A stretch of DNA of 64,000 nt from Phycisphaerales bacterium (GCA_905339235.1 CAJPFG010000025.1:90315-154314), one strand, 5' to 3'. Shown: positions 1 to 8,925, numbered from the stretch's first letter. Made by a program: numbers and translations. Notes: generated by a model from the sequence alone, not told the origin.

Positions 1-320
1 CGGGGAGCCTTCGGTATCTGGTTGAACTCACCGACATTTTCGGCCCCGAGGAATACACGAACCAGCCCGACCCGCTGTACTACATCACGGCGCGGTACCG
101 GCGGGCGATCGAGGCGATGGTGCGGCGGGCCCCCGAGCAGTACTTCTGGATGCACCGGGTCTGGCGGAGCCGCCCGCTGCACGAGCGGACCGGCAAGCCA
201 TTCCCGGACCGCTGGCGCGAGCGGCTGGCGGCGCTGCCGTGGATGACCGATTCGGACGTCGCCGCGGTGGTGGATCGGAGCGACCGGGACAAACTCGATC
301 TGAAGGCTCTGCAGCGGTAG
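1..320 (+). CDS. Lysophospholipid acyltransferase (LpxL/HtrB-like), C-terminal fragment
   Basis: The reading frame is open from the window edge, so the N-terminus is missing; about 105 residues remain. The segment 'PEQYFWMHRVWRSRP' matches the conserved C-terminal motif of the LpxL/HtrB acyltransferase family (PEQY-WxH-R), and the upstream 'YYITARYRRAIEAMV' fits the same region. These inner-membrane enzymes add a secondary acyl chain to lipid A precursors; planctomycetes often carry divergent copies. The catalytic HxxxxD lies outside the window and cannot be checked. The stop at 318-320 is followed by about 80 bp before the receiver gene on the same strand. Confidence 0.75.
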   Translation, partial: GSLRYLVELTDIFGPEEYTNQPDPLYYITARYRRAIEAMVRRAPEQYFWMHRVWRSRPLHERTGKPFPDRWRERLAALPWMTDSDVAAVVDRSDRDKLDLKALQR

Positions 321-400
321 GTGCGGCAGTTTACGAGGGAACCCCCCCTTGCGGAGCGTGGTACATTGAAGGACAGGGTGAGCGCAATGGGAGCCAAGCC

Positions 401-808
401 ATGACCAAGGCCGAACGGTTGGTGGATGTGAAGGTGCTGATCGTGGACGACGACCGTGACGTGGTGGACTCGATGGAGGCCGCGTTCCAGTCGGAAGGGG
501 CGCTGACGCAGATCGCCACGGACGGGAACGAGGCGGTGCGGATCTGCCAGGAGGAACCGCCGGACCTGGTGATCCTCGACATGATGCTGCCCAAGCGCTC
601 CGGGTTCCTGGTGCTGGAGAAGATCAAGGGGTACGAGGATGCGCCGGCGGTGATCATGGTCACGGCCAACGAGGGCAAGCGCCACGAGGCGTACGCGGGG
701 TCGCTGGGCGTGGACCGGTATCTCCAGAAGCCCGTCCCGCTCTCGCACCTGCTGGACGTGGCGGTGGAGATCATGGAATCGCTGGACGCGGAGGAAGGGG
801 AGGAGTGA
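401..808 (+). CDS. Single-domain response regulator (CheY-like receiver)
   Basis: A 135-residue protein that is almost entirely one receiver domain. The acidic pocket is at Asp16-18 ('VDDD'), the expected phospho-acceptor at Asp60 ('LVILDMMLP'), the switch Thr at about 88 ('VTAN') and the conserved Lys at 110 ('QKP'). No output domain follows, only a short acidic tail ending EEGEE, so it probably works by protein contact as in phosphorelays or chemotaxis. The ATG at 401 is chosen because GGGAG lies 7-8 bp upstream; the frame extends further 5' but runs through the preceding gene. No cognate kinase is adjacent; the nearest histidine kinase is about 26 kb away. Confidence 0.9.
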   Translation: MTKAERLVDVKVLIVDDDRDVVDSMEAAFQSEGALTQIATDGNEAVRICQEEPPDLVILDMMLPKRSGFLVLEKIKGYEDAPAVIMVTANEGKRHEAYAGSLGVDRYLQKPVPLSHLLDVAVEIMESLDAEEGEE

Positions 809-887
809 GCGCGGGGCGCCGCACGGGGGCGCGGCGGGATAGCCTTGCCGCGGGGCGGGAGGTCGGCGTGCTGATCGCGGGAGGCTC

Positions 888-1205
888 GTGGCGCGGAAGT
901 CCAGACAACTTGTGCTGATGGGTCCGGATCAGAAGGGCGCGAGCGTGCCGCTGGGCAGCCTGCGCGAGGTGCGCGCGACGCTCGCGCGATTCAATACCGC
1001 TTCCGACGGTTCGCCCCCCGGCGCCGGCCTCGAACGCCTGCACGGGCCGGGGTTCGTCGTGGAACTTCCCACGAGCATCGAGCCCGTCACGCAGGCGATC
1101 GCGTCGGTCAACGACGAGGACACGGCGTTTCCCGTGCTGCTCAAGATGTGCAAGACGCTGGGGTGGCGCATGATGGACATCGACAGCGGGCGGGTGCTCG
1201 GATAG
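888..1205 (+). CDS. Conserved hypothetical protein, 105 aa
   Basis: A small soluble protein starting at GTG with a GGGAGG ribosome site about 4 bp upstream. It begins with a basic segment (MARKSRQLVLMG) and ends with a short alpha/beta-looking region ('FPVLLKMCKTLGWRMMDID'). There is no signal peptide, membrane segment or recognisable motif. It follows the receiver gene by 79 bp on the same strand and could be co-transcribed with it. A strong hairpin terminator lies just downstream. I do not recognise the family. Confidence 0.6.
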   Translation: MARKSRQLVLMGPDQKGASVPLGSLREVRATLARFNTASDGSPPGAGLERLHGPGFVVELPTSIEPVTQAIASVNDEDTAFPVLLKMCKTLGWRMMDIDSGRVLG

Positions 1206-1230
1206 GGCGAGACCGCGAAACGGAATGAAA

Positions 1231-1267
1231 AGACCCCGACGCCCGTCGGGGTCTGCTTGACTTTTTT
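1231..1267. terminator. Bidirectional intrinsic terminator
   Basis: A perfect 10-bp stem, AGACCCCGAC / GTCGGGGTCT, with a GCCC loop. It is followed by a T tract on the plus strand (CTTTTTT at 1261-1267). On the minus strand the stem runs straight into TTTTC. It sits between two convergent genes (stops at 1205 and 1282) and can serve both. Confidence 0.9.
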
Positions 1268-1281
1268 GCGTCATCCGCGGT

Positions 1282-2169
1282 TCAGCAGGGCGCGCCGTTG
1301 ACGCGCTGTTCCTCCGTTTCGATATCGAATCCGTTCTCGGCGCCGTCGCCGTTGAGGTCGGCCGTGGCCTGACAGAAGTTGGAGAAGTCGCCATTCACCG
1401 CCTGCTCGGTCGCCTCGACGTCAAAGCCGTTGACCGCGCCGTCGCAGTTGACGTCAGGGTCGCAGGAGGGAATGAGGTCGTAAGCGATTTCAAAGGCCAT
1501 GTCCTGCTGCGGCACGCCCGCCGCGGTGCCGTTCCCGTCCACCAGCGCCCAGTTTGTCGGCGCCGCCAACCCGACGTTGCGCTGGATGGCGTTGTCGGTC
1601 GCGCGGGCGGGGGTGACCGGAACGGTCCAGGGCCCCGAGGCCACCGAGCCGGTCAGACTCCACGCGATGTAGTACGTGCCGGGGGCGAGATCGGGGATGT
1701 CGCTGACATCCGCGGTCACCGCCATGATGGCCCGGTCATCGTTGGTGAGCGTGGTCGCGGTAACGCGATACGTCCCCGTGTAGACGTTGGTCAGGATCGT
1801 GCGCGGCGTGACCAGGTTTCCGTGGTCGGGCGCGTTCTGCGTGCCGATCGGGTTGGTCGTGAAGACCGCCACCTGCATGGTGGTGATGGTGGACCCGGCC
1901 GGGGGCGCCGCGGTGATAGTCTGGTAGGCGTACACCTTGAACGTGTTGAGGCTCCAGTTCCCGCCGGACACGGTGAAGTCATCCGCCACGGCGAACGTGC
2001 CCGTGAGCGTGTTGTAGCCGAAGTTGTTGTACGCGGGCTGCTCGATGGCGCTGGTGTTCGCGCCGCCCGCGCCGTTGCCGGTGCCCGTCAGAAAGGGACC
2101 GTTGGAAAAGACGTCCGCCGAGGCCGCGCCGGCGAGGGCGCACACACAGGCTACAAAAACGTTCCGCAT
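1282..2169 (-). CDS. Secreted protein with C-terminal dockerin-like module
   Basis: A 295-residue exported protein. The start at 2169 is preferred over upstream starts because GGAG sits about 8 bp before it and the product begins with a clean signal peptide (MRNVFVACVCALAGAASA). The middle is a beta-rich, Gly/Thr-rich domain of unknown function. The last about 60 residues hold two Asp/Asn loops: 'DVNCDGAVNGFDVEATEQ' and 'ADLNGDGAENGFDIETEEQ', ending in NGAPC. This is the same dockerin-like tail seen in four other proteins of the window. Dockerins bind calcium and dock to cohesins in cellulosomes; whether this planctomycete form does so is not shown here. No cohesin is present nearby. Confidence 0.85.
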   Translation of the reverse strand: MRNVFVACVCALAGAASADVFSNGPFLTGTGNGAGGANTSAIEQPAYNNFGYNTLTGTFAVADDFTVSGGNWSLNTFKVYAYQTITAAPPAGSTITTMQVAVFTTNPIGTQNAPDHGNLVTPRTILTNVYTGTYRVTATTLTNDDRAIMAVTADVSDIPDLAPGTYYIAWSLTGSVASGPWTVPVTPARATDNAIQRNVGLAAPTNWALVDGNGTAAGVPQQDMAFEIAYDLIPSCDPDVNCDGAVNGFDVEATEQAVNGDFSNFCQATADLNGDGAENGFDIETEEQRVNGAPC

Positions 2170-2400
2170 GTTCCTGCTCCTTCTTTTGGAAGACCCCGCA
2201 CGCCGCAGAACCACCACGCGCGGCCTGACCGGCTGCGACACCATCCCCACTACGAGTGCGCAGGGCGCGACTTCCGCCGTCCCCACGCGCCATCAGTTTC
2301 CCATCGCCGAAGAAAAACGCAAGCCGCAACCACGATTCCCGACCATTCGCGGGTTGTTTGGTCGCCCGACGCGTAGCGGGCCGGCTTCATAGAGTCAGGA

Positions 2401-2703
2401 ATGCCCACGTACGAGTACGAAATCCTCGACAAAGCCGGCAAGCCCACGGGCGAGCGGTTCGAGATTGTCCAACTGATGAAGGAGAAGGCACTTACGAAGC
2501 AGCCCGGAACGGGCAAGCCCTGCCGTCGCGCCATCGTCGCCCCCAAGATCGCCGGGAAGTGGTCCCCCATCAAGGCCAAGTCCACGCTCTCGAACAAGAA
2601 CCTCGAGCGCATGGGGTTCACCAAGTACGAGCGCAAGGGTCAGGGCTACATGGAACGCGTGGCCGGAAAGGCCGGGCCCAAGTCGCTGGGCGGGGGCGAG
2701 TGA
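2401..2703 (+). CDS. FmdB-like small protein lacking the zinc-ribbon cysteines
   Basis: A 100-residue protein opening with MPTYEYE, the signature start of FmdB-family zinc ribbon proteins (normally M-P-x-Y-E-Y-x-C-x-x-C). The layout also fits: a 'FEIVQLMKEKAL' segment, then a basic region. However, the N-terminal CxxC is absent and the second knuckle retains a single Cys ('GKPCRRAI'), so zinc binding of the usual kind is impossible. The C-terminal half is Lys/Gly-rich. Its function is unknown even in the normal family, where it is often called a putative regulatory protein. It converges on the O-antigen ligase-like gene with a 6-bp gap. Confidence 0.7.
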   Translation: MPTYEYEILDKAGKPTGERFEIVQLMKEKALTKQPGTGKPCRRAIVAPKIAGKWSPIKAKSTLSNKNLERMGFTKYERKGQGYMERVAGKAGPKSLGGGE

Positions 2704-2709
2704 CCACCA

Positions 2710-4116
2710 TCACACGGCCTCACGCGGGCGCGGGCTCAGGCACATCGTGAAGAGAATGGCCAGCAGCGCAGAGGGCTGCGAGTTCACGTACGTCACGTCG
2801 AAGGCCGTGGTCAGGAGCATGCCGATCAGCGCCCATCCCGGGCCGAGGTCCCAGGGGCCGGGTGCTTGAAAGGCATCCGGCCCGACGGGCCGCTTGAATC
2901 CGCCGCGCAGCGCGACGACGGTGATGCCCAGGGCGAGCAGAAGGCCGACGGAACCCAGAGTGGCCGCGGCGTGCAGGTAGAGATTGTGGGCCTGCGGGGG
3001 GATGTGCGGGGTGCGTGGGGTTTCGCCTCGCTCCGCGAGCATCCGGCGCACCGACTCTTCGTAGCCCCCGGCGCCGACGCCTCGGATGGGATGGCTCGTG
3101 TACAACTCCCACGCCCAGATCGCGAAAGGAAACCGTGCGCCGGTGAAGGTCGAGACATCGCGCTGCGTGAACACCCGCTGCACCTCGCGCACGCCCTCCC
3201 GGATCCGCGGCCCGGGGGGCATGTCGGTGAATGAGACGGCGATGATGAGTGCCGCGCCGAGCGTGACGGTCGCGGCCGACCACCGGAGCAGGCGCCGCCT
3301 GGCGCGAGCGTCGGCGGAGCGGCGATGAACGAGGAAGGCGTGCCCGAGCGCGAGGGCGCACAGGGCCGCGCCCGAGAGCATCGCGCCGCGCGTGCCGGTG
3401 GCGAAGATCCCGAGCCAGGTGGCGAGGATTCCGGCGCGGGCGAGCCAGGCGGCGCGGCCGCGGAAGAGCATCGCCGCGGGCAGGTGCAGTCCCAGCGCCC
3501 CGACGAACATGTACCCGCACACCGCCGGATGAAGCCACCAACCGGCGTTGCGATCGCGCCCGCCATGCCCGAAGTCGAGATGCTCCCAGCCGCCCGCGCG
3601 GACGATCGCGAGAACTACCTGCGAGGCGTTCGTGGCGAGGAACCCCAGCGCGAGGGCGGCGATGAGATACCGGCGATATCGCAGCGCCGGCCACATCGCG
3701 ATCATGAACCACCCGAACCGCATCGTGCCGAACTCCTGGACGGCGCCCTTGCGCACATCCGGCGACCACGACAGGCTGATTGCCAGCCACACCGCCCACG
3801 CCAGCAGGAACCACACCAGAGGTTGCGACCGGAACATCGCCAGGTGCGTGCGCCACTGCCAGGGCAGGAGCACGGTGGCCATGACCGCCAGAGGCAGGCA
3901 TCCGAGTTCCAGGCCCGCCATCGGCCCGACGGCCAGAAAGCACGCGATCATGGCCGCGCCCGCGTGCAGGCTGCGGGCAGTGGGAAACCACGCGGGCTTG
4001 CCTTCGACGTCGCGGGCTTCGCCGAGAACCCCCGGTTCGAACCAGAGCCAGGTGTCAACCGGCGGGGCATCCTTTTTATAGGGTAATGTTCGGGACTGAG
4101 GGTGTGGCGATGGCAT
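2710..4116 (-). CDS. O-antigen ligase / Wzy-type polytopic membrane protein
   Basis: A 468-residue protein with roughly ten hydrophobic segments. The long soluble loop near residues 300-370 contains 'ELYTSHPIRGVGAGGYEE' and then 'PPQAHNLYLHAAATLGSVG'. The 'GxGxGxY...HNxYL' pattern is the hallmark of the O-antigen ligase/polymerase superfamily (WaaL, Wzy). Such enzymes transfer or polymerise undecaprenyl-linked glycans at the periplasmic face. No glycosyltransferases are adjacent, so the substrate is unknown. The start is the first in-frame ATG (4116); an internal start would still leave all membrane segments. Another exported-polysaccharide polymerase is the main alternative. Confidence 0.85.
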   Translation of the reverse strand: MPSPHPQSRTLPYKKDAPPVDTWLWFEPGVLGEARDVEGKPAWFPTARSLHAGAAMIACFLAVGPMAGLELGCLPLAVMATVLLPWQWRTHLAMFRSQPLVWFLLAWAVWLAISLSWSPDVRKGAVQEFGTMRFGWFMIAMWPALRYRRYLIAALALGFLATNASQVVLAIVRAGGWEHLDFGHGGRDRNAGWWLHPAVCGYMFVGALGLHLPAAMLFRGRAAWLARAGILATWLGIFATGTRGAMLSGAALCALALGHAFLVHRRSADARARRRLLRWSAATVTLGAALIIAVSFTDMPPGPRIREGVREVQRVFTQRDVSTFTGARFPFAIWAWELYTSHPIRGVGAGGYEESVRRMLAERGETPRTPHIPPQAHNLYLHAAATLGSVGLLLALGITVVALRGGFKRPVGPDAFQAPGPWDLGPGWALIGMLLTTAFDVTYVNSQPSALLAILFTMCLSPRPREAV

Positions 4117-4303
4117 GTGAGGCGCGCATCATCCTTGTCACAAGAGATCCTGCAACCGGAACTCCGGAAACCGATAGAACGTCTAAGGAGATTAGGGACG
4201 CGGCGGGGGCGGCGATGGGCCGCATGGAAGTGGCCGCGGCCCTAGGCTTTGAGTTGGTGGATTCGTGAGGTGCGATCGTGGGGAAGGCCCCGGGAGCGGA
4301 ACC

Positions 4304-6103
4304 ATGAGCGAAGTCCGTCGCGTCGTGAGCAAGGCCGGTTGGCGCCTGGTTCTGATCGACTATTTCCGCGTGCTCGCGGTGGTGCTGGCCGGTTCTCTGG
4401 CGCTGGCGATCGTGGCGCGCGTGGTCGAGCGCGTCTTCGGCCTGGGCGCGCAGTTCGCGCCGTGGTGGTCGCAGGCCGCGCTGTGGAGTGGGGTGGGCGT
4501 GCTCGCGCTCAGCGCCATCGCGGCCCTGGTCCGCAAGCAGCGGACGCTGGCGGTGGCGCAGGTTCTCGACGAGCGGGCCGGGCTGAAGGAGGCCCTGAGT
4601 ACCTCGCTGTACATCGAGAAGGCGCAGGACCCCTGGAGCCGCAACGTCATTGAATCGGCCCAGCGTGTGGCGGTGGGCGTGAAGGTCGGACAGGCGATTC
4701 CGTTCGAGGCCCCGCGCCTGTGGCCGGTGCCGGTGGGCGTGGGCATGGCGCTGGCGCTGGTGTGGTTCGCGGTGCCGAACTTTGACGTGCTGGGCGTGCA
4801 CGCGAAGAAGACGGCCGAGGTGAAGAAGCAGGAAGCGATCCAGGCGGTGAAGGCCGATATCCAGACGCGGGAAAACGAACTCAAGAAGATGCTCGAGAAG
4901 GCCAAGGTGCAGTTCGAGGCCGACGAGGCGAACAATATCGCCGACGAGATGAAGCCCGAGGCCAACGACCCCGACGCGCTCAAGCGGGCGGCGGTCAAGA
5001 AACTCACGGCGCTCACCGACAAACTTGAATCGGAGAAGGAAGGCGAGAAGGCCGCGCAGGCCGAGGCCATCAAGGAGGCCATGAAGCAACTCAAGCAGCC
5101 CGGCCAGGGCCCGCTGAACGAGTTCACCCGCATGATGGCGCGCGGGGACTTCAACAAGGCCGCGGAACTGCTCAAGCAGTTCGAGATGGAGTTGGCCGAC
5201 AACAACATGTCCCCCGAGGCCAAGGAGCAGGCCAAGGAGCAGATGAAGAACCTGGCCAAGCAGATGGAAAAACTGGCCAACGACCAGCAGAAACTGGAGA
5301 AGAAACTCGAGCAGCAGGGGCTGGACAAAAAGGCCGCGGCCGAACTCGCCAAAAAGGCCGCCTCCGGCAACCCCGAGGACCTCAAGAAGGCCCTCGAGCA
5401 AATGCAGAACATGAGCGAGGATCAGAAGAAGCAGATGATGGAGATGGCCAAGGCCGCGCAGCAGAGCCAGGGCCAGTGCCAGAAGATGAGCGAGGCCATG
5501 TCCAAGGCCGCTCAGGGCATGAGCCAGGAAGGCCTCCAGCAGGAGGGCATGGAAGGCATGGAGCAGATGGCCGCGGAACTCTCCGAGATGGAGATGCTCC
5601 AGAGCGACATGCAGAACCTGGACGCCGCCTTGGACGAGACCAAGAAGCAACTCGCGCAACTCGCCGGCGAGTGCATGGGCGGAGATTGCGAGGGCGATGG
5701 TCAGGGCCTGGGCAAGGGCAAGACGGGCAAGTTCCGCGAGGGCACGAGCCAGCGCCGCGGGAGCGGCACGGGCGGCCCGGGTCAGGGCAACGGCCCCAGC
5801 CCCGAATCCGTCGCGACCGACTACCAGGTGGACAAGGTCAAGGCCGACACGAAGACGACCCAGGGCCCGATCATCGGCTCGCGCCTGGTCTATGGCGAAC
5901 AGGTGAAGGGCGAGTCGGTGCTGGAGTTCAGCGACGCGGTGGAAGCGGCCAACGCCGAGGCCGCGGAAGCGATGGTCACCGACACCGTCCCCCGCGAGTA
6001 CCACGACGCGGTGAAGACGTACTTCGGGCGATTGCAGGAGAAGGTGAAGAAGGACAAGGGAACGGCGCCGACTCCGGCGCCGGCTCCGGCCTCACCGAAG
6101 TAG
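4304..6103 (+). CDS. Membrane-anchored Met/Gln/Lys-rich coiled-coil protein
   Basis: A 599-residue protein of unknown function. The ATG at 4304 has GGGAG 7 bp upstream. Two hydrophobic helices lie near residues 18-70 and a third near 145-165. A long charged segment (about 170-460) follows, with the look of an extended coiled coil and many Lys, Glu, Gln and Met ('EQAKEQMKNLAKQMEKLA'). Then come a Gly-rich linker, a more globular region, and a Pro/Ala tail. Planctomycetes carry related membrane proteins of this build, sometimes near BatA-type genes, but no such partner is here. Two Cys close together near residue 465-470 ('GECMGGDCEGDG') are notable. A canonical terminator follows. Confidence 0.75.
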   Translation: MSEVRRVVSKAGWRLVLIDYFRVLAVVLAGSLALAIVARVVERVFGLGAQFAPWWSQAALWSGVGVLALSAIAALVRKQRTLAVAQVLDERAGLKEALSTSLYIEKAQDPWSRNVIESAQRVAVGVKVGQAIPFEAPRLWPVPVGVGMALALVWFAVPNFDVLGVHAKKTAEVKKQEAIQAVKADIQTRENELKKMLEKAKVQFEADEANNIADEMKPEANDPDALKRAAVKKLTALTDKLESEKEGEKAAQAEAIKEAMKQLKQPGQGPLNEFTRMMARGDFNKAAELLKQFEMELADNNMSPEAKEQAKEQMKNLAKQMEKLANDQQKLEKKLEQQGLDKKAAAELAKKAASGNPEDLKKALEQMQNMSEDQKKQMMEMAKAAQQSQGQCQKMSEAMSKAAQGMSQEGLQQEGMEGMEQMAAELSEMEMLQSDMQNLDAALDETKKQLAQLAGECMGGDCEGDGQGLGKGKTGKFREGTSQRRGSGTGGPGQGNGPSPESVATDYQVDKVKADTKTTQGPIIGSRLVYGEQVKGESVLEFSDAVEAANAEAAEAMVTDTVPREYHDAVKTYFGRLQEKVKKDKGTAPTPAPAPASPK

Positions 6104-6126
6104 ACCGCCCAACTCGGCTCCTTTTC

Positions 6127-6150
6127 AGGCCGCGGAATCGCGGCCTTTTT
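6127..6150 (+). terminator. Intrinsic terminator
   Basis: Stem AGGCCGCG / CGCGGCCT with a GAAT loop, running into TTTTCC. It lies 24 bp after the stop of the coiled-coil membrane protein gene and before the start of the solute-binding protein gene, separating the two transcripts. Confidence 0.85.
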
Positions 6151-6196
6151 CCTGCGCCCGCCACTTCCCGCCCGATTCGTGGTACAACACTTGCAC

Positions 6197-7369
6197 ATGG
6201 CAAACACACGGCGATGGAAGCAGAACACCACGTGGAAGTTCCGTGACGTGCTGGATCAATGGCGCGGCCTGGCGCAGGGCACGCGTTTGAGCATCGCCCT
6301 GGGGTCGCTGGGGATCGCCGCCGTATGCCTGGGGCTTTCGTGGTGGGTGGTGTTCTCGCCCGGGTCCGGACCCCAGGATCTCACGGCCAACACGCGGGTG
6401 GTGCTGTACACCAGCACCGATGCGTTTCTGGTGACGCCGATCGTCAAGAAGTTCGAGGAGCAGACGGGGCTGACGGTGCAGGTGGTGGGCGACACCGAGG
6501 CTACGAAGACCACGGGCCTGGTGGAGCGGCTTCTGGCGGAGAAGGCGGCCCCGCGCTGCGATGTGTGGTGGTCCAACGAGGCCTCTGGCACGGTGATGCT
6601 GGCGAAGGCGGGGGTGCTGGCGGAGTATTCGAGCAAAGAAGAGGCGAAGTTCGGCGCCGCCTGGCCGCGGCACCTGCGGGCCCAGGACCGCACGTGGTAC
6701 GGCTTTGCCCAGCGGGCACGGGTGATCGCGTACAACACCAACCGGGTGACGAAGCAGAGCGCGCCCAAGACGCTGCGGGAACTCACGCGCCCCGAGTGGT
6801 CGGGCCGGGTCGGCATGGCCCGCCCGCAGTTCGGCACCACCCGCACCCACATCGCGGCCTTGCTGGTCATTCACGGGCCCGACGCCACCCGCGAGTGGCT
6901 CGCGGGGATGCGCGGCAACGGCGTGAAGATCTTCGACGGCAACTCCTCGGTAGCGCGGGCTCTTTCGGTCGGCGAGATCGCCGTGGGGCTGATGGACACC
7001 GACGATGCCCTCAGCGGCAAGGCCAACGCCTGGCCGATCGATTTCAACTACGAGATCCTGGACAAGCCCGGGACCAACATCAAAGGTCTGCCCAGCCTGG
7101 GGCCGGTAGTGATCCCCAACACGGTCGGGCTGATCCGCGGCGGGCCGCACCCCAACGAGGCCCTGCGCCTGGCCAACTTCCTGCTCTCGGAAGAGGTCGA
7201 GCGGATGCTCGCGACCAGCGATTCGCGGAATGTCCCGATCCGCGAGGGGCTGGCGAAGGAACTCAAGATCGATCTGATCCCCAACGCGGCCCCGGCCACG
7301 CCCGAGCAGTGCGCTCAGCGGCTGGATGAGGCCGACCGGCTGATCGCCGAGTTTTTCCCGCTTCAATGA
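6197..7369 (+). CDS. Extracellular solute-binding protein, iron(III)-type (FbpA/FutA-like)
   Basis: A 390-residue protein with an N-terminal hydrophobic anchor or signal (about residues 29-52, 'LSIALGSLGIAAVCLGLSWW'), then a periplasmic binding fold. 'VVLYTSTDAFLVTPIVKKFE' is the opening strand-helix of family 1 binding proteins for ferric iron. 'CDVWWSNEASGTVMLAKAG', 'GFAQRARVIAYNTN' and 'VGLMDTDDAL' continue the fold. The ATG at 6197 is chosen although a GTG 18 bp upstream is in frame; neither has a ribosome site, but TACAAC lies 8 bp before the ATG. No ABC permease or ATPase is adjacent, so it is an orphan. Iron is the likely ligand by family, unproven. Confidence 0.8.
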   Translation: MANTRRWKQNTTWKFRDVLDQWRGLAQGTRLSIALGSLGIAAVCLGLSWWVVFSPGSGPQDLTANTRVVLYTSTDAFLVTPIVKKFEEQTGLTVQVVGDTEATKTTGLVERLLAEKAAPRCDVWWSNEASGTVMLAKAGVLAEYSSKEEAKFGAAWPRHLRAQDRTWYGFAQRARVIAYNTNRVTKQSAPKTLRELTRPEWSGRVGMARPQFGTTRTHIAALLVIHGPDATREWLAGMRGNGVKIFDGNSSVARALSVGEIAVGLMDTDDALSGKANAWPIDFNYEILDKPGTNIKGLPSLGPVVIPNTVGLIRGGPHPNEALRLANFLLSEEVERMLATSDSRNVPIREGLAKELKIDLIPNAAPATPEQCAQRLDEADRLIAEFFPLQ

Positions 7370-7479
7370 GGGATGCGGGGGGGTTTTCGGACGGGCGGAT
7401 TTCCGGCCTGTGCGGGCTGTCCGGCGCGTCGCTTGGGCGTCGGTCCAGCGGTGGACTTCGCTGACCGATTCTGCTTGAC

Positions 7480-8919
7480 GTGACGCCCTCTCCGAGCCCC
7501 CAGACCCGTTCCTTCGCCTTGCGCAGCAAGCGCCGCCTGATCGCGGCGACCGTGCTCCTGCAGGCGGTGGTCATCGGGCTGGGGTGCCTGGCGACGATCC
7601 ACATGGCGCGCAACGGCCTGACGCAGCGCGTGCACGAGCAGGTGCGCGAGGAGGCCGCGCGCCGCGCGATGGAGTTCAGCGCGTTGCTCGGGCGCGAGGT
7701 GGACGGGCCCGTCCGACCGGACACGCCGGCGTGGGAGCGGGCCCAGCAACTGCTCGCCACCTCGCAGCCGCCCGGCGGAACGCTGCTGCTGCTGGACCCC
7801 TACGGCGCCCTGTTGTGCCACCCCGCACTGGAGGCCAACCCCGGGCTGCGACGGGTCAACTACGCCGAGCAGCGCGTCCACCTGCTCCCGGGAAACGCGC
7901 ACATGGAACTGGGCCAGTTGCGCCCGCTCACCCCGCTGGTGGGCGAGGGCGATTTCCTCGGCGGCTCGGCCGTGCTGGGACTGGTCTACAACCCCGACAC
8001 GCAGACCAAGGTGATGGTGCTCCACCCCGACACGGGGCTCGCGGCCGAGGCTCGGCGCATGGGCAACGCGCTGCTGCTGTGGATGGCTCTGGGAGGGGCG
8101 GGCATCCTCGTGATGACGATCCTCGGCTCGGCGCTCCTGGTGAGGCGCTACGACTCGATCCTGATCCGCGCAAACCAGAAACTGGAGGAAGAACTCCAGC
8201 GCCGCGTGAAGCGGAGCCTGGCCATCCGCAACGGCCTGATCTTCGGCCTGGCCAAACTCGCCGACTATCGCGACACCGACACCGGAAAGCATCTCGAGCG
8301 CATCTGCAAGTACAGCGAGATGCTCGCCGACGCGCTGCGCGGAGAGTTCTCCGAAATCACCCGCGGGTGGATCGAACTGCTCAAACTCGCGGCCTCCATG
8401 CACGACATCGGCAAGGTCGGCATCGCCGACGCCATCCTCCTCAAGCCCGGCGCCTTCACCCCCGAGGAGCGCCGCCTCATGGAACTGCACCCCCTCATCG
8501 GCGCCGACACCCTCGTCCAAATCCGCCAGCGCGTCGGCGACGACGACCTCCTCAACATGGGCATCCAGATCACCCTCTCCCACCACGAGCGCTGGGACGG
8601 CAAGGGCTACCCCTACGGCCTGAGCACCGAGCAGATCCCCCTGGCCGCGCGGATCGTCGCCCTCGCCGACATGTACGACGCCCTGACGAGCAAGCGCGTG
8701 TACAAGGCGGCGATGACGCACGAGCAGGCCCGCGAGATCATCCTGAAGAACCGCGGCACGCACTTCGACGCCCGCATCGTGGACGCCTTCGAGCGCATCC
8801 GCGCCGACTTCGACCGCGAGCGCGCCGCCATGGCCCCCCGCGACGGCGAGGACGAGCGCCCGGCGCTGGTCACGGCCGTGGAAATGGCCGAGGCCGCGAA
8901 GGGCCGCAAGGCGGCGTGA
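7480..8919 (+). CDS. Membrane HD-GYP domain protein (probable cyclic-di-GMP phosphodiesterase)
   Basis: A 479-residue protein with a membrane helix at about 19-41, a periplasmic sensor region of about 145 residues, a second membrane helix near 190-217, a short linker and a cytoplasmic HD-GYP domain. The metal-binding residues are visible: 'HDIGKVGIAD' (His308-Asp309) and 'HHERWDGKGYPYG' (His368-His369, with GYP), then 'RIVALADMYDALTSKRVYK'. HD-GYP enzymes hydrolyse cyclic-di-GMP to GMP or pGpG. The start is GTG at 7480 without an obvious ribosome site. No diguanylate cyclase is adjacent. Confidence 0.92.
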   Translation: MTPSPSPQTRSFALRSKRRLIAATVLLQAVVIGLGCLATIHMARNGLTQRVHEQVREEAARRAMEFSALLGREVDGPVRPDTPAWERAQQLLATSQPPGGTLLLLDPYGALLCHPALEANPGLRRVNYAEQRVHLLPGNAHMELGQLRPLTPLVGEGDFLGGSAVLGLVYNPDTQTKVMVLHPDTGLAAEARRMGNALLLWMALGGAGILVMTILGSALLVRRYDSILIRANQKLEEELQRRVKRSLAIRNGLIFGLAKLADYRDTDTGKHLERICKYSEMLADALRGEFSEITRGWIELLKLAASMHDIGKVGIADAILLKPGAFTPEERRLMELHPLIGADTLVQIRQRVGDDDLLNMGIQITLSHHERWDGKGYPYGLSTEQIPLAARIVALADMYDALTSKRVYKAAMTHEQAREIILKNRGTHFDARIVDAFERIRADFDRERAAMAPRDGEDERPALVTAVEMAEAAKGRKAA

Positions 8920-8925
8920 GGAAGA

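Noticed and set aside
4086..4268. 60-codon plus-strand frame before the coiled-coil gene
   Set aside because: No ribosome site or homology; it lies in a likely promoter region.
4076..6004. Open minus-strand frame of 642 codons over the coiled-coil protein
   Set aside because: It is the antisense shadow of a biased, GC-rich gene; it is Leu/His/Arg-rich with no motif, and the plus-strand product has a ribosome site, membrane helices and a terminator.
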